Below, piece by piece: positions 57,261-64,000 of a stretch of DNA of 64,000 bases. This stretch comes from Pseudomonas citri (GTDB taxonomy: Bacteria > Pseudomonadota > Gammaproteobacteria > Pseudomonadales > Pseudomonadaceae). Location of the stretch: NCBI RefSeq assembly GCF_025336485.1, contig NZ_JAODAB010000020.1, positions 1-64,000 on the forward strand, in the 5' to 3' direction. The notes beneath the pieces are model-generated. The model did no database searches, had not been told where the DNA came from, and saw nothing but the letters and a program-made list of their open reading frames with translations. The position numbers and the translations under genes were made by a program. Every line of letters begins with the position of its first letter. Within the stretch, counting starts at the first letter, position 1.

Positions 57261-58871
57261 TTATTCGGCAGTCGTTGGGGCCAGGAAGGCGGCCTCCAGC
57301 AACTGCTGTGTATAGGGGTGTTGCGGCGCGGCGAATATACCGCGGGCATCACCTTGTTCGACCACTTGGCCATGCTTGACCACCATCAGCTGGTGGCTCA
57401 GCGCTTTGACGACAGCCAGGTCATGGCTGATAAACAGGTACGTCAGGTTGTACTTGGTTTGCAATGACCGCAACAGCTCCACCACCTGGCGTTGCACGGT
57501 ACGGTCCAGGGCCGACGTTGGTTCATCCAGCAGAATCAACGCCGGCTTGAGCACCAGGGCCCGGGCAATGGCGATACGCTGCCGTTGCCCTCCGGAAAAT
57601 TCATGGGGGTAGCGGTGCCGGGTTTCCGGGTCCAGGCCTACCTCCTTCAATGCCGCGATTATCGCCTGTTCCTGCTCGGCTGGGCTGCCGATCTTATGGA
57701 TCCGCAGCCCTTCGCCGACAATCTGGCTCACACACATCCGTGGGCTCAGGCTGCCGAACGGGTCCTGAAACACCACTTGCATCTCCCGGCGCAGCGGCCG
57801 GACCTGCTGCTGCGACAGGCTGTCCAACTGTTTGCCTTCGAAGCGGATCCCGCCCTGGCTGCCGATCAACCGCAGGATCGCCAACCCCAGCGTGGATTTG
57901 CCGGAACCGCTTTCGCCGACAATGCCCAGGGTCTGGCCCTGGGGCAGGCTGAAGCGGATACCGTCCACGGCCTTGACGTAGTCCACCGTGCGCTTGAACA
58001 GGCCTTTCTTGATCGGGAACCAGACCTTCAGGTCCTCGACCTGCAACAGCGGCGGGCCGGCAACGTTGCTCGCCGGGCCGCCGCTGGGCTCGGCGCCCAG
58101 CAGTTCGCGAGTGTACGGATGCTGCGGCGCGCGGAACAGCTCTGCGCACGATGCTTGTTCGACGATGCAACCGCGCTGCATGACACATACGCGATGCGCA
58201 ATTCTTCGCACCAGGTTCAAATCGTGGCTGATCAGCAGCAGCGACATGCCCAATCGGGCCTGCAGATCCTTGAGCAGATCGAGGATTTTCAGCTGGACGG
58301 TGACGTCCAGGGCGGTGGTCGGCTCGTCGGCGATCAGCAGTTCCGGTTCGTTGGCCAGGGCCATGGCGATCATCACTCGCTGGCGCTGGCCACCGGACAA
58401 CTCATGGGGCAGGGCTTTCAGGCGCTTGTGCGGTTCGGGAATCCCCACCAGCTCCAACAGCTCGAGGGTGCGGCGGGTCGCGACCTTGCCGCTCAGGCCC
58501 TTGTGGATGCCGAGCACTTCATTGATCTGCTTTTCGATGGAGTGCAGCGGATTGAGGGAGGTCATCGGCTCCTGGAAAATCATCGCGATCCGGTTGCCGC
58601 GGATATGACGGATGGTTTTTTCCTTCTGCCCCAGCAAATCCTGCCCGGCGTAGCGGATGCTCCCGGTGGGGTGGTGGGCCAGCGGATAGGGCAGCAATCG
58701 CAGGATCGAGTGGGCGGTCACCGATTTGCCCGAGCCGCTTTCGCCGACCAGGGCCAGGGTTTCGCCGCGCTTGATGTCGAAGCTGACGCCCTCGACCACC
58801 CGTTGGCGGCGTTCGCCGACGATGAATTCCACCGAGAGGTCGCGTACTTCGATCAGATTGTCCTGGTTCAT
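57261..58871 (-). CDS. yejF: peptide ABC transporter ATP-binding protein, double ATPase (YejF)
   Basis: 536 aa with two complete ABC ATPase domains, each with Walker A (GESGSGKS at about 43 and in the second half), signature LSGGQRQR/FSGGQRQR and Walker B. The second domain is the dipeptide/oligopeptide subfamily with the C-terminal oligo_HPY-like tail. It drives uptake of peptides through YejB/YejE. It starts one base after the yejE stop. Confidence 0.93.
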   Translation of the reverse strand: MNQDNLIEVRDLSVEFIVGERRQRVVEGVSFDIKRGETLALVGESGSGKSVTAHSILRLLPYPLAHHPTGSIRYAGQDLLGQKEKTIRHIRGNRIAMIFQEPMTSLNPLHSIEKQINEVLGIHKGLSGKVATRRTLELLELVGIPEPHKRLKALPHELSGGQRQRVMIAMALANEPELLIADEPTTALDVTVQLKILDLLKDLQARLGMSLLLISHDLNLVRRIAHRVCVMQRGCIVEQASCAELFRAPQHPYTRELLGAEPSGGPASNVAGPPLLQVEDLKVWFPIKKGLFKRTVDYVKAVDGIRFSLPQGQTLGIVGESGSGKSTLGLAILRLIGSQGGIRFEGKQLDSLSQQQVRPLRREMQVVFQDPFGSLSPRMCVSQIVGEGLRIHKIGSPAEQEQAIIAALKEVGLDPETRHRYPHEFSGGQRQRIAIARALVLKPALILLDEPTSALDRTVQRQVVELLRSLQTKYNLTYLFISHDLAVVKALSHQLMVVKHGQVVEQGDARGIFAAPQHPYTQQLLEAAFLAPTTAE

Positions 58872-58872
58872 T

Positions 58873-59892
58873 TCACTTCCTCGGATCGAACGCGTCGCGA
58901 GCGGACTCGCCGATGAACACCAACAGGCTCAGCATGATCGCCAGCACGGCGAACGCGCTGATGCCCAGCCACGGGGCCTGGAGGTTGGACTTGCCCTGGG
59001 CCACCAGCTCGCCCAGGGACGGCGCGCCAGGTGGCAAGCCGAAGCCGAGAAAGTCCAGGGCGGTGAGGGTGCCGATGGCACCGGTGAGGATGAACGGCAT
59101 GAAGGTCATGGTCGAGACCATGGCATTGGGCAGGATGTGGCGGAACATGATCGCTCCGTTCTGCATGCCCAGCGCCCGGGCGGCGCGCACGTATTCCAGG
59201 TTGCGCCCGCGCAGGAACTCGGCACGGACCACGTCCACCAGGCTCATCCAGGAAAACAGCAGCATGATGCCCAGCAGCCACCAGAAATTGGGCTGCACGA
59301 AACTGGCCAGGATAATCAGCAGGTACAGCACCGGCAGGCCGGACCAGATCTCCAGGAAGCGTTGCCCGGCGAGATCGACCCAACCGCCGTAGAAGCCCTG
59401 CAGCGCGCCGGCGATCACGCCGATGATCGAACTGAGCAGGGTCAGCGTCAGGGCGAACAGCACCGAAATCCGGAAGCCGTAGATCACCCGTGCCAGGACA
59501 TCGCGGCCCTGGTCGTCGGTGCCCAGCCAGTTCACTGACGAGGGCGGGGCGGGCGCCGGGACTTTCAGGTCGTAGTTGATGCTCTGGTAGCTGAACGGAA
59601 TCGGTGCCCACACCACCCAGGCATCCTTGGCGGCCAGCAGCTCACGGATGTACGGGCTCTTGTAGTTGGCTTCCAGCGGGAATTCGCCGCCGAAGGTGGT
59701 TTCCGGGTAGCGCTTGAGGGCCGGGAAGTACCAGCCGCCGTCGTAATGCACCACCAGTGGCTTGTCGTTGGCGATCAGTTCGGCGCCCAGGCTCAGGATG
59801 AACAGGACCAGGAACAGCCACAGCGACCACCAGCCGCGCTTGTTGGCCTTGAACAGTTCGAAACGCCGGCGATTGAGTGGGGACAGGTTCAT
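58873..59892 (-). CDS. yejE: peptide ABC transporter permease (YejE)
   Basis: 339 aa from the ATG at 59892. An N-terminal membrane helix and a long periplasmic loop precede the BPD_transp_1 core. The EAA-type loop YVRAARALGMQNGAIMFRHILPN contacts the ATPase. One base separates it from yejB. Confidence 0.93.
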   Translation of the reverse strand: MNLSPLNRRRFELFKANKRGWWSLWLFLVLFILSLGAELIANDKPLVVHYDGGWYFPALKRYPETTFGGEFPLEANYKSPYIRELLAAKDAWVVWAPIPFSYQSINYDLKVPAPAPPSSVNWLGTDDQGRDVLARVIYGFRISVLFALTLTLLSSIIGVIAGALQGFYGGWVDLAGQRFLEIWSGLPVLYLLIILASFVQPNFWWLLGIMLLFSWMSLVDVVRAEFLRGRNLEYVRAARALGMQNGAIMFRHILPNAMVSTMTFMPFILTGAIGTLTALDFLGFGLPPGAPSLGELVAQGKSNLQAPWLGISAFAVLAIMLSLLVFIGESARDAFDPRK

Positions 59893-59893
59893 C

Positions 59894-60967
59894 TCAATGC
59901 TCCCGGCTTTCGAAATCGATGCGCGGATCGACAAAGGTGTAGGTCAAATCGCCGATCAGCTTCACCACCAGTCCCAGCAACGTGAAGATGAACAAGGTGC
60001 CAAACACCACCGGATAGTCACGGTTGATGGCCGACTCGAAACTCATCAGCCCGAGGCCGTCGAGGGAGAAGATCACTTCCACCAGCAACGAACCGGTGAA
60101 GAAGATCCCAATGAACGCCGAAGGGAAGCCGGCGATCACCAGCAGCATGGCGTTGCGGAACACGTGGCCGTAGAGCACGCGATTGCGGGTCAGGCCCTTG
60201 GCCTTGGCGGTGACCACGTACTGTTTGTTGATTTCGTCGAGGAAGCTGTTCTTGGTCAGCAGGGTCATGGTGGCGAAGTTGCCGATCACCAGGGCAGTCA
60301 CGGGCAGGGCCAGGTGCCAGAAGTAATCGAGGATCTTGCCCCCCAGGGTCAGTTCGTCGAAGTTGTTGGAGGTCAGCCCGCGCAACGGGAACCAGTCGAA
60401 ATAACTGCCGCCGGCAAACACTACGATCAGCAGGATGGCGAACAGGAACGATGGGATCGCGTAGCCGACGATGATCGCCGAGCTGGTCCATACGTCGAAG
60501 TGGCTGCCGTGCCGGGTGGCCTTGGCGATCCCCAGCGGGATCGACACCAGGTACATGATCAGCGTGCTCCAGAGCCCGAGGGAAATGGACACCGGCAGCT
60601 TTTCCTTGATCAGGTCGATGACCTTGGCGTCGCGGAAAAAACTGTCGCCGAAATCCAGGTGGGCGTAGTTCTTGATCATGATCCATAGGCGTTCGGGCGC
60701 CGACTTGTCGAAGCCATACATGCGCTCGATTTCCTTGACCAGCGCCGGGTCCAGGCCTTGGGCGCCGCGATAGGAGGAGCCGGCCACCGAGACCTCGGCG
60801 CCACCGCCGGCAATGCGACTGGTGGCTCCTTCGAAGCCTTCGAGCTTGGCGATCATCTGCTCCACCGGCCCGCCGGGCGCGGCCTGGATGATGACGAAAT
60901 TGATCAGCAGGATGCCGAACAGGGTCGGGACGATCAGCAGCAACCGCCGGAAGATATAAGCCAGCAT
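59894..60967 (-). CDS. yejB: peptide ABC transporter permease (YejB)
   Basis: 357 aa. DppB-like permease: N-terminal MLAYIFRRLLLIVPTLFG, six helices and the EAA-type loop VVTAKAKGLTRNRVLYGHVFRNA. A YejB-type insertion of about 45 residues (LEGFEGATSRIAGGGAE...) lies after TM1. It starts 4 bases after the first binding protein stop. Confidence 0.93.
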   Translation of the reverse strand: MLAYIFRRLLLIVPTLFGILLINFVIIQAAPGGPVEQMIAKLEGFEGATSRIAGGGAEVSVAGSSYRGAQGLDPALVKEIERMYGFDKSAPERLWIMIKNYAHLDFGDSFFRDAKVIDLIKEKLPVSISLGLWSTLIMYLVSIPLGIAKATRHGSHFDVWTSSAIIVGYAIPSFLFAILLIVVFAGGSYFDWFPLRGLTSNNFDELTLGGKILDYFWHLALPVTALVIGNFATMTLLTKNSFLDEINKQYVVTAKAKGLTRNRVLYGHVFRNAMLLVIAGFPSAFIGIFFTGSLLVEVIFSLDGLGLMSFESAINRDYPVVFGTLFIFTLLGLVVKLIGDLTYTFVDPRIDFESREH

Positions 60968-60971
60968 CTTG

Positions 60972-62825
60972 TTACTCCACGCTCGCAGGGGCGGCGATTT
61001 GCTGCTCGATGACCTGCTTCACTACTTCATCGGCCGGCTTGATCTCCGGCTTGACCCACCAGGTGTTGGTGCCGATGTCATAGGTCGGCGTCACCTTCGG
61101 ATGGCCGATGTGGTTCCAGTAGGCCACGCGCCAGGTCTTGATGTGCCAGTTGGGGATCACGTAATAGCCCCATTGCAGCACCCGGTCCAGCGCCCGGGCG
61201 TGGGCCACCAGGCTCTTGCGCGAATCGGCGTTGATCAGTTCTTCCACCAACTGGTCGACGGCCGGGTCCTTCAGGCCCATGGTGTTGCGGCTGCCGGGCT
61301 TGTCGGCGGCGGCCGACATCCAGAACTCGCGCTGTTCGTTCCCCGGCGAGCTGGACTGCGGGAAGCTGCCAACCACCAGGTCGAAATCCCGGGAGCGTAC
61401 GCGGTTGATGTACTGGGACACGTCCACGCGGCGGATCACCAGATCGATGCCAAGGTCACTCAGGTTGCGCTTGAACGGCAGCAGCACCCGCTCGAACTCG
61501 GTCTGGGCCAGCAGGAACTCCAGTACCACCGGTTTGCCCTGGGTATCGACCATCTTGTCGTCGACGATCCGCCAGCCGGCCTCCTGCAACAGTTGGTAAG
61601 CCTTGCGCTGCTGGTCGCGAATCATGCCGCTGCCATCGCACATCGAGGGTTGGAAGGCTTCGCTGAATACTTGCTCGGGGATCTTGCCATGCAAGGGCTC
61701 GAGGATCTTCAGTTCGTCTTCGCCCGGCAGGCCAGTGGCGGCCATTTCCGAGTTCTCGAAATAGCTGCGGGTGCGGGCGTAGGCTCCATTGAACAGTTGC
61801 TTGTTGGTCCACTCGAAATCCAGCAGCAGGCTCAGGGCCTTGCGCACCCGCACGTCCTGGAAGATCGGCCGACGCAGGTTGTAGACGAAACCCTGCATGC
61901 CGGTGGGGTTGCCGTTGGGGATCTGTTCCTTGATCAACCGGCCTTCGGTGACGGCCGGGATGTTGTAGGCGTTGGCCCAGTTCTTTGCGGACATTTCCAG
62001 CCAGTAGTCGAACTGCCCGGCCTTGAGCGCTTCCACTGCCACGGTGTTATCGCGGTAGTAGTCGGTGGTCAGCACGTCGAAATTGTAGAAGCCACGGTTG
62101 ACCGGCAGGTCCTTGCCCCAGTAGTCCTTCACCCGTTCATAGCGGATCGAACGTCCGGCCTTCACTTCGGTGACCTTGTAGGGGCCACTGCCCAGGGGGA
62201 TTTCGAGGTTGCCTTTGCTGAAATCGCGGTTGGCCCACCAGTGCTTGGGCAGGACGGGGATCTGGCCGAGGATCAACGGCAATTCGCGGTTGTTGGTGTG
62301 CTTGAACTTGAACAGGACTTTGAGCGGGTCTTCGGCAATGACTTCGGCGACGTCGTTGTAGTAGCCGCGGAACATCGGGGCGCCGTCCTTGGTCAGGGTC
62401 TGGAAACTGAAGACCACGTCTTCGGCGCGCACCGGGTGACCGTCGTTGAAGCGGGCCTGGGGGCGCAGGTAGAAGCGTACCCAACTGTTATCCGGGGCCT
62501 TCTCGATTTTTTCGGCGATCAGCCCGTACACGGTGAAGGGCTCGTCCAGGCCTTGCTTGGTCAGCGTGTCATAGATCAGGCCGATGTCATCGGCCGGTAC
62601 GCCTTTGCTGATGAACGGGTTGAGGCTGTCAAATCCGCCAAACCCGCCTTGGCGGAATATTCCGCCCTTGGGAGCGTCGGGGTTTACATAGTCGAAATGC
62701 TTGAAGTCGGCCGGGTACTTGGGCAGTTCGTTATACAGCGTTACCGCGTGCTGCGGTGCGGCACAGGCCAGCCCGGCGAATAACAGGCCGCTGGCCTGCA
62801 GGAGCAGGGCGCGAAAAGGCGTCAT
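60972..62825 (-). CDS. yejA: peptide ABC transporter substrate-binding protein (YejA-like, first copy)
   Basis: 617 aa from the ATG at 62825, which overlaps the stop of the upstream gene (ATGA). A signal peptide (cut near A22, LACAAPQ) and the SBP_bac_5 fold. YDYVNPDAPKGG-like FDYVNPDAPKGGIF near residue 43 is typical of YejA. It delivers oligopeptides to YejB/YejE/YejF. It is a paralogue of the next gene upstream. Confidence 0.93.
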   Translation of the reverse strand: MTPFRALLLQASGLLFAGLACAAPQHAVTLYNELPKYPADFKHFDYVNPDAPKGGIFRQGGFGGFDSLNPFISKGVPADDIGLIYDTLTKQGLDEPFTVYGLIAEKIEKAPDNSWVRFYLRPQARFNDGHPVRAEDVVFSFQTLTKDGAPMFRGYYNDVAEVIAEDPLKVLFKFKHTNNRELPLILGQIPVLPKHWWANRDFSKGNLEIPLGSGPYKVTEVKAGRSIRYERVKDYWGKDLPVNRGFYNFDVLTTDYYRDNTVAVEALKAGQFDYWLEMSAKNWANAYNIPAVTEGRLIKEQIPNGNPTGMQGFVYNLRRPIFQDVRVRKALSLLLDFEWTNKQLFNGAYARTRSYFENSEMAATGLPGEDELKILEPLHGKIPEQVFSEAFQPSMCDGSGMIRDQQRKAYQLLQEAGWRIVDDKMVDTQGKPVVLEFLLAQTEFERVLLPFKRNLSDLGIDLVIRRVDVSQYINRVRSRDFDLVVGSFPQSSSPGNEQREFWMSAAADKPGSRNTMGLKDPAVDQLVEELINADSRKSLVAHARALDRVLQWGYYVIPNWHIKTWRVAYWNHIGHPKVTPTYDIGTNTWWVKPEIKPADEVVKQVIEQQIAAPASVE

Positions 62826-64000
62826 TGATCTTTCTCCGAAGATTTCAGCCACCATGCGCTCAAGCCCAGGGTGTAGGGCGGCGTGGTGACGAAGGCGAAC
62901 CGGTTGCGGTACGCCAGGCGATGATAATTGAGGTACCAGTTGGGAATGCAGTAATGCTGCCAGAGCAGCACGCGGTCCAGGGCTTTGCCGGCCGCCACCT
63001 GTTCGTCGCGGGTCTGCGCGGCCAGCAGTTTGTCCAGCAAGTGGTCGACTACGGGATTGGCGATGCCTGCGTAGTTCTTGCTGCCCTTGACGGCGACCTG
63101 GCTGGAGTGGAAGTACTGCCATTGCTCCAGGCCCGGGCTGAGGGTCTGGTTCAAGGTCAACAGGATCATGTCGAAGTCGAACTGGTCCAGCCGCTGTTTG
63201 TATTGGGCGCGGTCCACCGTGCGCAGCCGGGCCTGGATGCCGATGCTGGCGAGATTCTCCACGTAGGGCTGCAGGATGCGCTCCAGGTTCGGGTTCACCA
63301 GCAGGATCTCGAAGCTCAGGGGCTTGCTGTCGGCGTTGAACAGGCGCTGGCCATTGAGGGTCCAGCCCGCTTCTTTCAACAAGCCCAGGGCCTTGCGCAA
63401 GGTTTCCCGGGGAATGCCGCGACCGTCGGTGGCGGGCAGGCTGAAGGGTTCCGTGAGCAGACGGGGCGGCAATTGGTCACGGTACGGCTTGAGCAGCAAC
63501 CACTCGTGTCCCACCGGCACGCCGCTGGCGGAGAATTCACTGTTGGGGTAGTAACTGAGGGTGCGCTTGTAGGCGCTGCTGAACAGGGTGCGGTTGGTCC
63601 ACTCGAAATCGAACATCAGCCCCAGGGCTTCACGCACCTTGACGTCGGCAAAGGTGCTGCGTCGGGTATTCATGAACAGGCCCTGGGTCTGGGTCGGGAT
63701 CTGATGGGGAATCTGCGCCTTGATCACATCGCCACGGGTGACTGCCGGGAAGTCGTAGCCATTGGCCCAGTTCTTGGCCTGGTGTTCGATATAGATGTCG
63801 AATTCACCGGCCTTGAAGGCTTCGAAGGCCACGTCGCTGTCGCGGTAGAACTCCACGTCCATGCGGTCGAAGTTGTACTTGCCGCGATTGACCGGCAGGT
63901 CCTTGCCCCAATAATCCTTGACCCGTTCGAACACCAGTTGGCGACCCGGCTGCACTTTGGTGATGCGGTAGGGCCCGCTGCCCAGGGGCGGCTCGAACGT
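62822..64000 (-). CDS. second YejA-like substrate-binding protein, 5' end outside the window
   Basis: 393 codons to the window edge, in frame throughout; the start lies beyond 64000. Same SBP_bac_5 family as the downstream gene and similar along its length (ERVKDYWGKDLPVNRG, VREALGLMFDFEWTN). It overlaps the next gene by four bases. Duplicate binding proteins can widen the peptides accepted by one transporter. Confidence 0.92.
   Translation of the reverse strand, partial: TFEPPLGSGPYRITKVQPGRQLVFERVKDYWGKDLPVNRGKYNFDRMDVEFYRDSDVAFEAFKAGEFDIYIEHQAKNWANGYDFPAVTRGDVIKAQIPHQIPTQTQGLFMNTRRSTFADVKVREALGLMFDFEWTNRTLFSSAYKRTLSYYPNSEFSASGVPVGHEWLLLKPYRDQLPPRLLTEPFSLPATDGRGIPRETLRKALGLLKEAGWTLNGQRLFNADSKPLSFEILLVNPNLERILQPYVENLASIGIQARLRTVDRAQYKQRLDQFDFDMILLTLNQTLSPGLEQWQYFHSSQVAVKGSKNYAGIANPVVDHLLDKLLAAQTRDEQVAAGKALDRVLLWQHYCIPNWYLNYHRLAYRNRFAFVTTPPYTLGLSAWWLKSSEKDQ

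Overview
The window looks like a chromosomal segment of a Pseudomonas of the P. fluorescens group. The grounds are GC-rich coding sequence, the many copies of the P. fluorescens-type REP palindrome (TGTGGGAGCAAGCTTGCTCCCACA and variants), the lexA2-imuA-imuB-dnaE2 mutagenesis cassette, and the gene content (MHS symporters, many LysR regulators, Yej peptide transporter next to fabI). No rRNA, tRNA, CRISPR array or phage structural genes were seen.

Layout. 1-3560 is accessory and partly degenerate: an AT-richer stretch without a convincing gene, a two-gene AAA ATPase + PIN-domain nuclease operon (candidate toxin or defence module), a small Pseudomonas-type hypothetical protein with a structured leader, and a REP element. 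3585-6971 holds a YbaK-like deacylase, a TSUP exporter and a 2OG-Fe(II) dioxygenase in one operon, divergent from a LysR gene. 7079-12512 holds a secreted hypothetical protein and an operon of NitT/TauT-type ABC permease and ATPase followed by a FixL/FixJ-like two-component pair. 12814-18809 is a type VI secretion effector island: DUF4123 adaptor, Rhs protein with an AT-rich variable C-terminal toxin, and its immunity gene. 19284-27970 is a nine-gene chemotaxis operon (MCP, CheY, STAS, CheA, MCP, CheW, CheR, CheD, CheB).

28293-33424 contains a MATE pump and an acetoacetate-use operon (CoA-transferase A and B, thiolase) with a divergent LysR. 33562-37232 carries a KGG-repeat stress protein, a YkvA-like protein, an unknown lipoprotein, glutaminase and two small hypotheticals. 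37840-44894 has topoisomerase III, a receiver-only regulator, an MHS transporter and a GMC oxidoreductase with a divergent LysR. 45131-50877 is the SOS-controlled lexA2-imuA-imuB-dnaE2 translesion cassette, with a LexA2-like operator lying over the lexA2 start. 51205-54894 has YdcH, LysR, SCP2-like, histidine-phosphatase and SohB genes. An IS110-family element sits at about 54970-56280 beside a REP. 56447-64000 is fabI and the yej peptide ABC transporter operon with two tandem solute-binding proteins, the second cut by the window edge.

The strongest candidates for undescribed biology are the AAA-PIN pair, the Rhs C-terminal toxin with its immunity protein, and the structured leader at about 3060-3125. 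Everything here was read by eye from sequence and translations; no database search was run.
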